DNA of 64,000 nt from contig NZ_BMLW01000004.1 of NCBI RefSeq assembly GCF_014645515.1, forward strand, positions 248,001 to 312,000, read 5' to 3'. The notes beneath the pieces are model-generated. The model did not search any database, was not told where the DNA came from, and saw nothing but the letters and a program-made list of their open reading frames with translations. Positions 26,830 to 36,549 of this stretch are shown one piece after another. A program made the position numbers and the translations under genes. The stretch's first letter is position 1. Each line of letters starts with the position of its first letter. This DNA comes from Oceanobacillus neutriphilus (lineage in GTDB: Bacteria; Bacillota; Bacilli; Bacillales; Amphibacillaceae).

Positions 26830-27843
26830 TTAAGGAATCTCTATCTGAATACGCTCTCGCCCTTCACCATCTGCATTAACCACCCAATAGCTGTAGTCCG
26901 GTTCAGATGATGTAGCAAATGCCTTATCCACCGTGACGATCAGTTTATCTTGATGATTAAAAAAGACTGGTTTTGTAACATGCTCACCAAATGACGTTAT
27001 CTGCTCTGCCTGCTTTGTATCCAGAGGCATTCGGTAGCCTTCGTAAATATAGGTACCATTTTCACTTGTTCTAGCTACATCGGAGAAAGCAATATATTTT
27101 CCATCCGCGGACAACGCAGGGGAATATATCATGGGTACACCTGTAGCAAAATCCCCTATAGGGGTAACCGTTGTTTCACTTCCATCTTTCAGATCGTGGA
27201 AAACTAACTGGTCTGCCCCATCATAACTTCGATACATCAATGTTTCTCCATCCGGTGTCAAATCTAAGTCAGACATATCATAAGCCCCTTCGTCTGTGAT
27301 CTGCTCAATCTCTTTTGTATTCAAATCGATGCGGTAAATATCGAAATCATGAGGGTTCTCTGATGCAATTGGAGAATAATTTGTGTACACACCAGCTTTA
27401 GAAAAATATAAAGACTGGCCATCTGGTGAAAAAGCCGCCTCTGTCACTAAGCCTTTCTCGTCTGTCAGTTCTTTCACCCCTCCATCAGCATGATTGAAGA
27501 GCATTAGCTTTCCAAGTGGATGTTCATCATCATCCTCCCATTGCTCTACATAGGCAATTGCCTCACCATCTGGGGAGAATGTTGGGTTCATAAGGTAATT
27601 CCCCTCAGCGGCTTTCGTTACCAGCTCCGCATTTCCCCCGCTGACAGGTGCTGTATAAATTGCGGATTCACCCTTATGTGCATATACGAAGGTAATCTCT
27701 TCATCATCCGGTGAAATATCGGCAGACTCACCGAAACCAGTGTACCCTTCCGGACCTCCTGCTAAATATCCTGCTCCCCATAAAATGAGGAATAACAGTA
27801 TCATTCCGACGATGAAGCTTATATTTTTCATTGTTAACGACAT
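26830..27843 (-). CDS. Membrane-anchored TolB-like beta-propeller protein
   Basis: The 337-residue protein begins with a membrane anchor (about residues 8-28) and then shows repeated blades with the TolB/PD40 pattern: ISPDDEEITFVY, FSPDGEAIAYVE, FSPDGQSLYFSK, LTPDGETLMYRS, LSADGKYIAFSD. Propellers of this kind bind proteins or glycans outside the membrane. It starts 4 bp after the permease-prefix gene, so the two are translationally coupled. Function is unknown; a role with the membrane protein next to it is likely. Confidence 0.8.
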   Translation of the reverse strand: MSLTMKNISFIVGMILLFLILWGAGYLAGGPEGYTGFGESADISPDDEEITFVYAHKGESAIYTAPVSGGNAELVTKAAEGNYLMNPTFSPDGEAIAYVEQWEDDDEHPLGKLMLFNHADGGVKELTDEKGLVTEAAFSPDGQSLYFSKAGVYTNYSPIASENPHDFDIYRIDLNTKEIEQITDEGAYDMSDLDLTPDGETLMYRSYDGADQLVFHDLKDGSETTVTPIGDFATGVPMIYSPALSADGKYIAFSDVARTSENGTYIYEGYRMPLDTKQAEQITSFGEHVTKPVFFNHQDKLIVTVDKAFATSSEPDYSYWVVNADGEGRERIQIEIP

Positions 27844-27847
27844 TTTT

Positions 27848-28720
27848 TCACCCCCCGTAAGAAATTCTTAGAATGATAAAGGACAATACAAGAGCCGATA
27901 CAGAAACTAATAGCCCCGTCGCAAGAGATAGAACTGGTTTTTTCGCAATAAAATTCATTTGGAATTTATAAAAAGCCAGCCAGATAAGAATTGGTAACAG
28001 CGTAATAAAGGCTTGCTTGTTTATCCCTGCGAAGAAAAGAATTGACCACAAAAAGAATAAACTCAAAACGATAATAATAACCCCATACAGCAGATTCATG
28101 ATATAGCTGAATTTCACGAGCCACTGTTTTTGGTGTTTACCGTCAACCTGACTGGTAGAATAATAGGAATTTCGAAAAACAAATACGAAGCCCATCCCAA
28201 CCACAATAAGCAAATAAATACTGAAAAATAGAGCCTGCCACTGTGATAAACCCTGCATTGACACTATATTGATCCCATTCCAGATAATATTGACCATAAG
28301 CAGCGCATTAAGTAAATAAAAATAGCGCCCAAACGTTGAAATATTAATAGCTGCCAGCGTAACGATACTCCCTGACAACAATTGAACAACCAGCCAGACT
28401 GGAGAAGGTTCATGAATAACAAAGGAAAGATGCAAATAAAAAATAAACCCGAATAAAATAGTGGAGATACCTATGAAATACAATAAGCCCCGTTGATATG
28501 GATACATCGATTCCTGCAGCCCCTGCCCTATCCTGTTTGATTCCCCAAATGCTGCTATTACTTTTTTCTCTGCCTGTTTTTCAGAGAGTCCCTCGCTGAT
28601 ATAATCACTCTTCGCCTCGTTTAAATGACTGAGCAGCTCTTCCCTAATCTCTTCACGTTCACATTCTGTACTTTGCATTTGTTTCAGGATCTCTTCTACA
28701 TGCTTCTCAATCCGGTTCAT
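27848..28720 (-). CDS. Membrane protein with permease-prefix (DUF1700-like) domain
   Basis: The 290-residue protein has an N-terminal helical domain (about 1-70) with EEIREELLSHLNEAKSDYI and GLSEKQAEKKVIAAFGES, the pattern of the permease-prefix domain found beside PadR regulators. Six to seven hydrophobic segments follow. Its ATG overlaps the PadR stop by 4 bp, the typical PadR-partner arrangement. These membrane partners are thought to be controlled by PadR in response to envelope or small-molecule stress; the substrate is unknown. Confidence 0.8.
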   Translation of the reverse strand: MNRIEKHVEEILKQMQSTECEREEIREELLSHLNEAKSDYISEGLSEKQAEKKVIAAFGESNRIGQGLQESMYPYQRGLLYFIGISTILFGFIFYLHLSFVIHEPSPVWLVVQLLSGSIVTLAAINISTFGRYFYLLNALLMVNIIWNGINIVSMQGLSQWQALFFSIYLLIVVGMGFVFVFRNSYYSTSQVDGKHQKQWLVKFSYIMNLLYGVIIIVLSLFFLWSILFFAGINKQAFITLLPILIWLAFYKFQMNFIAKKPVLSLATGLLVSVSALVLSFIILRISYGG

Positions 28721-29040
28721 GATAAATCCCCAGATGTTTTCGTGATTAATTTATGAATACTGTTCCATTCTTCCAGTTTTTTCTCTAAAATAGCACTGCC
28801 TTCATCCGTTATCTGGTAGTATTTCCTTCTTCCCTGATCCACCTCTGACCAATAAGAATGAAGCCATTGCTTTTTCTCCATTCGCTTTAAGGCAGGATAA
28901 AGTGTTCCTTCTCCCATGTTGTACAACTGATCACTTTTATCCTTTAGTACCTTGACCATTTCGTAACCATACATATCCTTTTCGGATAGCAGGTTCAACA
29001 ATAAAATATCAATACTGCCCTTCATTATCTCCCGGTCCAT
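28717..29040 (-). CDS. PadR-family regulator
   Basis: The 107-residue protein has the PadR winged helix with MYGYEMVKVLKDKS, GEGTLYPALKRMEKKQWL and GRRKYYQITDEG, and a short C-terminal dimerisation helix. It heads a four-gene operon (regulator, permease-prefix membrane protein, TolB-like protein, small peptide). TACGA/TCGTA repeats lie just upstream and fit autorepression. Confidence 0.9.
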   Translation of the reverse strand: MDREIMKGSIDILLLNLLSEKDMYGYEMVKVLKDKSDQLYNMGEGTLYPALKRMEKKQWLHSYWSEVDQGRRKYYQITDEGSAILEKKLEEWNSIHKLITKTSGDLS

Positions 29041-29057
29041 TTTGATATCACCTCTTT

Positions 29058-29085
29058 ACGACATTGTAATACGATGCACCTCGTA
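29058..29085. promoter_or_regulatory. Candidate PadR operator
   Basis: TACGA occurs at 29058 and 29070 and its inverse TCGTA at 29081, so TACGA-N6-TCGTA forms an inverted repeat directly upstream of the PadR start. The half-site repetition fits a PadR dimer binding its own promoter. Confidence 0.5.
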
Positions 29086-29240
29086 ATGCAAGGTTCAATA
29101 ATGAAATATTTGGAAGAAGAAAGTAATTGCTATTTGTTGCAGCTGTGAAGAAGAACATGGAGAAGTTGACGATAACTAAGAAAGGAAGCAATCACACGGA
29201 AAGTTTGGTAGTTTATCTTTTGAAAACCTGAAACAGCAAA

Positions 29241-29264
29241 AAACCGGACAGAGTTTGTCCGGTT
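29241..29264. terminator. Terminator of the purine permease gene
   Basis: AAACCGGACA and TGTCCGGTTT are inverted around a short loop, with A-rich and T-rich flanks, just after the permease stop. Confidence 0.85.
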
Positions 29265-29269
29265 TCTCT

Positions 29270-30529
29270 TCATGATACACCAATTACCTTCAATACAAAT
29301 TCTGCAAAGAACAGTATGGAGACAGTAAGTAACGGTATGGATATTTCCTTTCGTTTTCCCAAGGCTATTTTAACAATGGGATAGGCAATAAATCCAAATG
29401 CCATTCCATCGCCGATGCTGTATGTAAATGGAATCATTACAATAATCAACAGCGCAGGTATACATTCAGCAAATTGCTCCCAGGGCAAGTACTTAATATT
29501 CTGAGCCATCAGGAAACCGACGATAATTAATATCGGGCTGATCGCCGTTGCCGGAACCATTGATATCCAGGGAATAATAAAAATAGTCGCTAAGAATAAT
29601 ATTCCTGCGGTTATTGCCGCTTTGCCTGTACGTCCGCCAGAGGCAATAACCGCAGCGTTTTCTGCTCCTGATACAGTAGGTGATGTCCCGAATATACCGG
29701 ATAACAGAGCAGATGTTGCTGTGATACGATAAGACTTACTATAAGCCTCTGTTTTCTTCAGCATATCTAACTGACTCGATAAAATACCCATATTCTCAAA
29801 TATCAGGATCAATGCCAGTGAAAACACAGAAACCCAAAAGGATATTTCGGAAGCGGCTGAAAAAGATGGCATAAACAGCATTTCGCTAAACTCGAAATGA
29901 ACCGAAGCTGCCCCTTCTGTCGATACTCCGAATAACATGGCAATAACTGTCCCGATAATCATGGTAATCAGGAAATTCGCAGGCACTCCTTTTACAAATA
30001 AGTAAATGGCAATAAATAAAGTGATTATCCCGGCAATAACGCTTGGAGAAGTAAAATCCCCTATAGCAATGACAGATTGCTCGCCTGCAGTTATAATCCC
30101 GCTTTTTTCTACACCGATCAGGATGAGAAAAAATCCTAATCCGATAGTTATCCCATGCTTTAATGATTCTGGAATAGCCTCTTTTAACATGACTCCCATT
30201 TTTGTAAATGCGGTCAGCATAAATAAAATTCCTGCCATCCAAACTACAGCCAGACCCTCATTAAAGCTGAATCCATTATTTCCAATAATGGAATAGGCGA
30301 ATAAAGCATTTATCCCCATACCAGGTATCAGGATAAGGGGGAGCTTACCAAAAAAGCCCATGAGCATTGTTCCTGCAAAGCTCGCCAATATTGTCGCTAT
30401 CATTCCAGCTTCCAATGAAAGGCCAGCCTCATTTAAAATAGAACCGTTCACGACAACAATATAAACCATTGTCAGATAGCCGATTATTCCTGCAACAATG
30501 TCTTTTTTTAAATCATTATTCTGCTGCAT
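29270..30529 (-). CDS. NCS2/AzgA-type purine base permease
   Basis: The 419-residue protein has 12-13 membrane segments and AzgA-like signatures: GYLTMVYIVVVNGSIL near the start, LILIPGMGINALFAYSI (near 66-82) and SGIFGTSPTVSGAENAAVIASGGRTGKAA (near 280-305). These proton symporters (PbuG/PbuO type) carry adenine, guanine or hypoxanthine. I looked for a purine riboswitch upstream and did not find one. It is monocistronic. Confidence 0.87.
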   Translation of the reverse strand: MQQNNDLKKDIVAGIIGYLTMVYIVVVNGSILNEAGLSLEAGMIATILASFAGTMLMGFFGKLPLILIPGMGINALFAYSIIGNNGFSFNEGLAVVWMAGILFMLTAFTKMGVMLKEAIPESLKHGITIGLGFFLILIGVEKSGIITAGEQSVIAIGDFTSPSVIAGIITLFIAIYLFVKGVPANFLITMIIGTVIAMLFGVSTEGAASVHFEFSEMLFMPSFSAASEISFWVSVFSLALILIFENMGILSSQLDMLKKTEAYSKSYRITATSALLSGIFGTSPTVSGAENAAVIASGGRTGKAAITAGILFLATIFIIPWISMVPATAISPILIIVGFLMAQNIKYLPWEQFAECIPALLIIVMIPFTYSIGDGMAFGFIAYPIVKIALGKRKEISIPLLTVSILFFAEFVLKVIGVS

Positions 30530-30614
30530 TACAAACCTCTATAATTTCATATCCCTCTCCCACCCGATAAAGCATAACCACTTTATCCACAAATGCAATA
30601 TTTAGTATACCCTG

Positions 30615-30670
30615 ATAAACCATCAGCTATAAACGCCTGGTAATCAAGCAGTTTATTGCTGATGGTTTAT
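30615..30670 (-). terminator. Two-stem hairpin after the first cellobiose-type operon
   Basis: ATAAACCATCAGC (30615-30627) pairs perfectly with GCTGATGGTTTAT (30658-30670), with an inner ATAAAC/GTTTAT stem. It follows the EIIC stop by 9 bp and probably terminates that operon. It also lies over the expected promoter region of the purine permease, whose candidate -10 TATACT is at 30604-30609. Confidence 0.65.
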
Positions 30671-30679
30671 GATTTAATA

Positions 30680-31999
30680 TCAGGACTTTGTATCTGTTTC
30701 AGCCATGCTCTCCAGCTCTCTTTTCGTAAGCTGGCGATCATACGCTTTCACAAATGGGTAGTAGAGAATTGCATCTAGAATCATTAACAGAATAACCAGG
30801 ACAAATGCTTTCCAATCTAATGTTGAGAAGAAAGCTCCTATAAAAGGCGGCATTTGCCACGACAACATCGAAAAAGTTTTCCCTACCAGTCCTATGGACA
30901 TACATATATAACTAATCGTAGCATTCAATGTCGATGTCAGCAAGAAAGGAATCAGGAACATCGGATTCAACATTAAAGGTATCCCAAAAATTAATGGCTC
31001 CGAGATATTGAATAGTGCCGGTACGATACCAACTTTCCCAACGTTCTTTAATTGCTTTGACTTAGCTAAGAATATTAATAGTAGTGCTAGTCCAATAACT
31101 GACCCTGCACCGCCAATGGCTGTGAAATACGTCCAAAATGACGTAGTAAATATATGTGGAAGCTGTTCTCCTGCCATTTGTGCGGCTGCATTGATAGATA
31201 TATTTCCATCACGAATCGGTCCCATAACCCCTCCAAGGGCTGCATCATGAATACCGAAGAACCAGAATACATGCGTTAACAGGGTAATAAAAATAACAAA
31301 TGCTAAGCTGTCCGCCGATTTAAAGGTTGGTGATAAGAAATCAAACATCGATTGTGCCATATTCGTACCAAAAGAGTGGAAAATGGCGTAAATAACTGTA
31401 TAAACTGCAATGATAATTATCCCAGGAATCAAGGATGCAAACACATCACTTAAACTGGCCGGAACACTTGGCGGCATTTTGATTTTACCAAATTCTTTTT
31501 GCTGCATAATCCGATAAAGTTCCGTCGTTCCAATACCAATCAGGATAGCCGACAGCAACCCTTTCCCGTCAATAAAACTGAACTCTAATGTTTTTGCATC
31601 AAATCCTAATTCTTGAGGCTGTGTAACAAGTAAGAAAAACCCCATGACGGAAAATAAGATTGGAATAAATGAATTAACTTTATAGAAACGGCATAGAAAG
31701 TGCGTAATTCCAATACAAACATACAAAGACATGGCACCCAATGTAAACGCAAACACCCAATTCAATACTTCAGCATTATTTAATGCAAATTTTTCCCAGG
31801 CAAGCATGAACCCATTCGTTGTTTCCTCGGTTACAGGAGGAGAGCTTATAATGGCTACAAGCCCTCCTGCCAATGTAATCGGTAAGAGACTGATAAAGGC
31901 ATCACGAATAGCTGCAAGATGACGCTGTTGTCCAAATTTATTAGCAATCGGCATGACTTTATTTTCCATCAGCGCCGTTACCGAATTAAATTTACTCAT
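30680..31999 (-). CDS. PTS lactose/cellobiose-family EIIC component
   Basis: The 439-residue membrane permease begins with the CelB-type stretch ENKVMPIANKFGQQRHLAAIRDAF and contains SEPLIFGIPLMLNPMFLIPF (near 335), the conserved sugar-site region of Lac-family EIIC. It is the last gene of an operon read IIA, GH1, IIB, IIC and starts 2 bp after the IIB stop. Expected cargo is a beta-glucoside such as cellobiose. Confidence 0.9.
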   Translation of the reverse strand: MSKFNSVTALMENKVMPIANKFGQQRHLAAIRDAFISLLPITLAGGLVAIISSPPVTEETTNGFMLAWEKFALNNAEVLNWVFAFTLGAMSLYVCIGITHFLCRFYKVNSFIPILFSVMGFFLLVTQPQELGFDAKTLEFSFIDGKGLLSAILIGIGTTELYRIMQQKEFGKIKMPPSVPASLSDVFASLIPGIIIIAVYTVIYAIFHSFGTNMAQSMFDFLSPTFKSADSLAFVIFITLLTHVFWFFGIHDAALGGVMGPIRDGNISINAAAQMAGEQLPHIFTTSFWTYFTAIGGAGSVIGLALLLIFLAKSKQLKNVGKVGIVPALFNISEPLIFGIPLMLNPMFLIPFLLTSTLNATISYICMSIGLVGKTFSMLSWQMPPFIGAFFSTLDWKAFVLVILLMILDAILYYPFVKAYDRQLTKRELESMAETDTKS

Positions 32000-32001
32000 G
32001 G

Positions 32002-32298
32002 TTATTTCTCCCCTTCATAAAAGTGGGATGCATCTTTTAGTATTCCTTCCGCATCCATGATGCCATATTTTGATAAATCAATTGTCATTGCCGGGGTTCC
32101 AGCGTTCGCTTTGATTTCATTTAATTGAAAGCGAATTTGCGGTCCAACCAGAATAATATCCACATTTTCCAGTTTATCCTGATATTCACTGACTCCCACT
32201 GCCCGTACTGTTGCTTCCCCGCCTGACGCATCTTCCATTTTACGTGCCAATATTCCTGAAGACATCCCCGCATTACAAACGATTAATATGTTTAACAT
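32002..32298 (-). CDS. PTS lactose/cellobiose-family EIIB component
   Basis: The start at 32298 follows GAGGAG; the open frame extends to 32403 inside the GH1 gene without a site. The 98-residue protein has the active Cys8 in IVCNAGMSSG. It passes phosphate from EIIA to the sugar. It lies 4 bp after the GH1 stop. Confidence 0.9.
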   Translation of the reverse strand: MLNILIVCNAGMSSGILARKMEDASGGEATVRAVGVSEYQDKLENVDIILVGPQIRFQLNEIKANAGTPAMTIDLSKYGIMDAEGILKDASHFYEGEK

Positions 32299-32302
32299 TG
32301 TA

Positions 32303-33703
32303 TTAACTCCTCTCGATAGTAGCCCCATTGGACTCACAAACTTTTTTATACCAGTAATAAGATGCTTTTGGCTTTCTTTCAAAACCATTATCAAAATCCA
32401 CACCGACTAGTCCATAACGTTTTTCATGGCCATTCTTCCAGGAATAAAGATCCATCGTTGACCAGATAAAATAACCTAATACCTCTGCTCCGTCATCAAT
32501 TGCATTTAGAATAGCGTTAATATGTGCATTTAAGAAATGTATGCGGCCTTGATCATCAACGGATTTCTCATTTGGCACATCTTCATAGAAAGCTACTCCA
32601 TTTTCCGTAATAAAGATTGGCACCTTGTATTTCTCATATGCCCGCATGATTCCATGATATAAGCCCTGCGGATAAATTTCTGTATCCCATTCGGTATAAG
32701 TGGAATCCGGATTGTCAAACACCTGTTCAAACCAGCCTTTTACAACCACTTTACTGGATCCTTTTGCTTCTGATCCTTTATTATTAATACGTAAGATACT
32801 CTCTCCACCGGTATATGGCTTGATAAGCGCTCTTGCATAATAGTTCAACCCGGCAAAATCAACGGTATTATGCTTTATAGCTTCAAAATCCGCTTCTTGC
32901 ATAAAGCTTAAATCGTATTTTTCATTCAGCATACCCAGCATATCAATCGGAATCTCACCTTTAATGGCTGTGTCTAAAATCCAATTGTTAAAATAGTTAT
33001 CTGCTTTACGCATCGCAATTTTTGTTTCCAGACTGTCATCCACACCAAAAATAGGAGCATAGCTGTGAACGATTCCAATTTGACCTTTCATTTTCATCTC
33101 TCTAAATAATTTTACTGTTAAAGCATTGGCAAGCATCATATAGAAAGAAGCCTGAATTGTTTTTTGTGTATCGTCTATCCCAGGAGGATAATTCCCTATT
33201 TTATAACCGCTGAAGACATAGTATCTCGGTTCATTAAAGGTAGACCAGTAGGTTACTTTGTCTCCATATTCCTCGAAGCAGACCTTCGCATATTCTACAT
33301 AAGCATCACAGATTTCACGCTCAGCCCATCCACCTTTGTCTTCCAGATATTGAGGCAGATCCCAGTGAAATAGTGTTACAAACGGCTCAATCCCATTTTT
33401 TAGACATTCATCAATAATATTATGATAAAATTGAACCCCTTCCGGATTTACCTCACCCTTATCATTTTTAATAATTCTGGGCCAGGCAATGGAAAAACGG
33501 TAAGCTTTATGCCCCCCTTCTTTCATTAAGCGAATATCTTCTTTGTATTTATGGTAATGATCGGAGGCATCATTTCCATTCTCCAGATTATTTTCATGCA
33601 GATATACGTCCCATAAGGAAGGTACTCGTCCCCCTTCGTTCCATCCTCCTTCACATTGATAAGATGCCGTCGCTGTTCCCCACAAAAAATTTTTATTTAT
33701 CAT
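32303..33703 (-). CDS. GH1 6-phospho-beta-glucosidase/galactosidase
   Basis: The 466-residue retaining glycosidase has an intact active site: acid/base Glu158 in STFNEP and nucleophile Glu367 in FITENG. The C-terminal motif SWKNGHEKRYG places Ser, Lys and Tyr as in LacG to bind a 6-phosphate. It therefore splits the phosphorylated disaccharide delivered by the PTS. Its start overlaps the EIIA stop by 4 bp. Confidence 0.9.
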   Translation of the reverse strand: MINKNFLWGTATASYQCEGGWNEGGRVPSLWDVYLHENNLENGNDASDHYHKYKEDIRLMKEGGHKAYRFSIAWPRIIKNDKGEVNPEGVQFYHNIIDECLKNGIEPFVTLFHWDLPQYLEDKGGWAEREICDAYVEYAKVCFEEYGDKVTYWSTFNEPRYYVFSGYKIGNYPPGIDDTQKTIQASFYMMLANALTVKLFREMKMKGQIGIVHSYAPIFGVDDSLETKIAMRKADNYFNNWILDTAIKGEIPIDMLGMLNEKYDLSFMQEADFEAIKHNTVDFAGLNYYARALIKPYTGGESILRINNKGSEAKGSSKVVVKGWFEQVFDNPDSTYTEWDTEIYPQGLYHGIMRAYEKYKVPIFITENGVAFYEDVPNEKSVDDQGRIHFLNAHINAILNAIDDGAEVLGYFIWSTMDLYSWKNGHEKRYGLVGVDFDNGFERKPKASYYWYKKVCESNGATIERS

Positions 33704-34032
33704 TTTTTTACCTCACTTTCAAATTTTTTATAGATATCTATGACTTCACTAGCCAAATCAATTGTAAGTTGTCCCATCATAAAATGATCTTCACTGTGCA
33801 TTAACAACAGGGACATTTCTGTTTTGTCCCCTCCTGCTTCCTTTTGAATCATGTCTGTATGCGTTTTTTGTGCAAGAAGTAATTCCTCTTTTCCTTTTTC
33901 AACGCATTCTTCTGCTTTTTCCCATTCTCCCGATTTCGCAAAAGAAATCGCTTCCATTCCATAACTGCGAGCATTACCGCTGTGCAGAATCAATCCAAAT
34001 GAAACTGCTTCTGTTCCTTCACTTAAACTCAT
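33700..34032 (-). CDS. PTS lactose/cellobiose-family EIIA component
   Basis: The 110-residue helical protein has the active-site stretch LLLMHSEDHFMM with His79, plus the N-terminal GLILHSGNARSYGMEAI of the LacF family. It is the first gene of the operon; the PRD regulator is divergent across a 470-bp gap. Confidence 0.9.
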   Translation of the reverse strand: MSLSEGTEAVSFGLILHSGNARSYGMEAISFAKSGEWEKAEECVEKGKEELLLAQKTHTDMIQKEAGGDKTEMSLLLMHSEDHFMMGQLTIDLASEVIDIYKKFESEVKK

Positions 34033-34502
34033 CGTGATGACACCTCTCTATCTGTTCTCTACGTAATTAATCATAACTCCAATAGATATCCGCAGTGAAA
34101 TAATTATTTGCCTATCCCGTTAGGAAAAGCCTGACAAACCCGTATAGAGAGCCGCTTGCCGGTTAAGCTATAGATAAGTTTTCCATGATAGTTTCCTTAC
34201 CTGAATGATATAAATAAATCAAAGATTTTCTTTTAGAGAGGTATAAATTGAAATAATAAATCATTTTTTCGAGGAGATGAGCTCGGGCCCATGGAAAGCG
34301 TAGTGTTTTTTCAGAGCGAATGCCAGAAGGTAAAATCTTAATTTCAACTTAGATAGATTGATTAATGTATTGCTTTTCAAAATAAGAGTGATTATGATTA
34401 AATATAGGAAATGTATCTACAAAAGACTCCTCTCTCTATAATTAATATTCTCTACAAAATAATTGGTTTATAAATCAATTTTTAATGATAAGGGAGGATA
34501 CT
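34033..34502. other. Divergent promoter region of the first cellobiose-type locus
   Basis: No gene is seen. The region must hold promoters for the EIIA operon and the PRD regulator. A near-palindrome ATTGGTTTATAAATCAAT lies at 34462-34479 just before the regulator ribosome site. A repeat fragment is at 34271. Confidence 0.5.
34271..34305 (+). repeat. Fragment of the long palindromic intergenic repeat
   Basis: GATGAGCTCG, GGCCCATGGAAAGCG and TAGTG match one half of the repeats at 36550 and 36947 (compare GGCTTCAGC...CCATGGAAAGCGTAGTGG on the minus strand of the first). The other half is not recognisable here. Confidence 0.55.
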
Positions 34503-36401
34503 ATGAACAAGCGGCAAACAAAACTGGTACAATATCTTATCAGCCAGGATGATTGGGTAAAAGGAAATCAATTAGCAGTTGATTTCAATGTAAGCTCGCG
34601 TACGATACGTAATGATATTCAAACCCTGCAGTTGAACGGGTTTAAAATAAGTTCTTCTAAAACTTACGGATACCGTATAGAAGAATCGTCTGAAGCAGTA
34701 CGGCATTTAGATAAAAAGAATGAATTCCCTGAAACTGCATATGACCGGATGGTATATATATTAAAAAGACTTCTTCATGTTTCCGAGCAGCAAAATATTT
34801 TTGATTTAGCTGATGAATTATTTGTGAGCGAATCCACCATTGAAAAAGACTTATACCGGCTGAAAGATTTTATCACGAATACAGAGAGTAAAGTAAAGCT
34901 GGAAAGAATAGAAAATGGCATTTTGCTTGAAGGAAGCACGCGGGCTAAAAGAACGCTGTGGTCGAAGCTGATCTTTAATGAAATAAAAGAAGATTTGTTC
35001 GATATCTATGAGCTGGAAAATCATTTTAACGAAATAAATCTAAAAGATATTAGGCACATCCTCTCTGAGGTGCTCTCTGAATACAAAATATTTTTAAATG
35101 ACCTATCCATGATTAATATGGTTATTCATGTGGCCATTATACTCGATACCATCATACGCAAGGAACAGACAATTCCTTCGTCAGAGGTTGATTATACCAG
35201 TTCAGAAGAAGAACTGGCAGCCTCTGAAAAAATTTGTGAAAAACTCGGAGATTTATACGGCATAACCATTCCCCTGCCGGAAATTAAATATATTGCCATC
35301 TTAATCGGCGGAAAGAAAAGCTATTATAACGATACGTTAAAAGAGCATAAAAGAAAAATAGACAGCCGCTTTTCAGAACTGGCAAAAGAATTGATTCAAT
35401 CCATCAGTAATAAATTTTTAATCGATTTAAGTGAGGACGAAAAATTACACATTGATCTTTCCATGCATTTGAAATCACTTTACAACCGTAATCAACGCGG
35501 GGTTGAAATTCATAATCCCGTTTTAATGGAAACGCAAAGAAAATTTCCGTTAATTTATGATATGGGCATTTTTATGGGTTTGGAGTATGAATTAAAAACA
35601 AACCAAAAATTAAATGAAGATGAAATTGGTCTGTTGACATTGCACCTGTGCATCGCCTTTGAACGGCTGGCGAAAGAAAGACAAACGAATAACAGGATCG
35701 CCATTCTTTGTCCAACAGGCTTTACAACCAGCCGATTATTGAAGGCAAAGTTAGAAAATATTTATGGAGATAAGATCGGTCAATTGCAGCTATTCTCTCT
35801 TTCCGACAGCTGGGATGCGATAGCCCAATTCAATCCTGACCTTGTTCTTACAACAGCACGGGTTCCGGAAGGCTTTCCTTTTCCTACTTTGGAAGTGACA
35901 CCATTTCTGTCAGAAAAAGAAATAGAGAAAATAGATGCTTATCTTCAGCCAAAAGAAAAGAAATTCAATAACCAGAATGTTGTTTCATACTTTAGTGAAG
36001 ATTTATTCTTTCCAGACATAACAAAACAAACGCCGGATGAAGTGATTGCATTTCTCTCCTCTGAATTAGAGAGGCAAGGAATCGTCCCTCCAAAATATAA
36101 CGAGCTAATTTTAGCACGGGAAGCAATCTCATCCACCGCTTATGGAAATTTAATTGCTTTGCCCCATCCGATTGAAAAAGTAGCCAGTAAAACAATTATT
36201 GCTGTTTGCACACTAAGTCAGCCGGTTCAGTGGGGTAATCAAAAAGTACAGCTGGTTTTATTATTTGCCCTCGCAAATGATAAAAGAGAACTGATGGACA
36301 GTTTGTTTAGAGAGATTATTGATATGCTGGATAATCCTAAAAAGGTGAAAAAAATATTACAAGCGAAGGACTTTGGATCCTTTGCTGAGCTAATCAGGTA
36401 A
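34503..36401 (+). CDS. PRD-containing transcriptional activator (LicR/MtlR type)
   Basis: The start at 34503 follows GGGAGG; the frame to 34485 has no site. The 632-residue protein has two N-terminal HTH segments (about 1-60 and 80-140), two PRDs (about 170-390), an EIIB-like domain with Cys in ILCPTGFTTSRL (near 405) and an EIIA(Fru/Mtl)-like domain with His in IALPHPIEK (near 555). It has no CAT RNA-binding domain, so it is a DNA-binding regulator, not an antiterminator. It is divergent from the EIIA-GH1-IIB-IIC operon, its likely target. Confidence 0.9.
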   Translation: MNKRQTKLVQYLISQDDWVKGNQLAVDFNVSSRTIRNDIQTLQLNGFKISSSKTYGYRIEESSEAVRHLDKKNEFPETAYDRMVYILKRLLHVSEQQNIFDLADELFVSESTIEKDLYRLKDFITNTESKVKLERIENGILLEGSTRAKRTLWSKLIFNEIKEDLFDIYELENHFNEINLKDIRHILSEVLSEYKIFLNDLSMINMVIHVAIILDTIIRKEQTIPSSEVDYTSSEEELAASEKICEKLGDLYGITIPLPEIKYIAILIGGKKSYYNDTLKEHKRKIDSRFSELAKELIQSISNKFLIDLSEDEKLHIDLSMHLKSLYNRNQRGVEIHNPVLMETQRKFPLIYDMGIFMGLEYELKTNQKLNEDEIGLLTLHLCIAFERLAKERQTNNRIAILCPTGFTTSRLLKAKLENIYGDKIGQLQLFSLSDSWDAIAQFNPDLVLTTARVPEGFPFPTLEVTPFLSEKEIEKIDAYLQPKEKKFNNQNVVSYFSEDLFFPDITKQTPDEVIAFLSSELERQGIVPPKYNELILAREAISSTAYGNLIALPHPIEKVASKTIIAVCTLSQPVQWGNQKVQLVLLFALANDKRELMDSLFREIIDMLDNPKKVKKILQAKDFGSFAELIR

Positions 36402-36549
36402 TATAATCGCTGCTCACTCAACTTTCGCACCTAAGAATAAACATCTATACCTTACTATTCCACCAAGATGAACATATTCTTCATTATCCTGCTTGCATAT
36501 TGTTAAATCATCCTTCTATGGAAATGAAGATTGTGTATAGCACCGCTCC

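Noticed and set aside
30530..30660. Possible purine riboswitch before the purine base permease
   Set aside because: The required GTTTCTACC and CCGTAAA blocks are absent on the minus strand.
32299..32403. N-terminal extension of the EIIB protein to 133 residues
   Set aside because: The extension lies inside the GH1 gene and has no ribosome site; the active-site Cys spacing fits the shorter form.
34503..36401. Assignment of the two PRD regulators as RNA antiterminators for the RAT at 48.1 kb
   Set aside because: Both have N-terminal DNA-binding HTH segments, not the short CAT RNA-binding domain.
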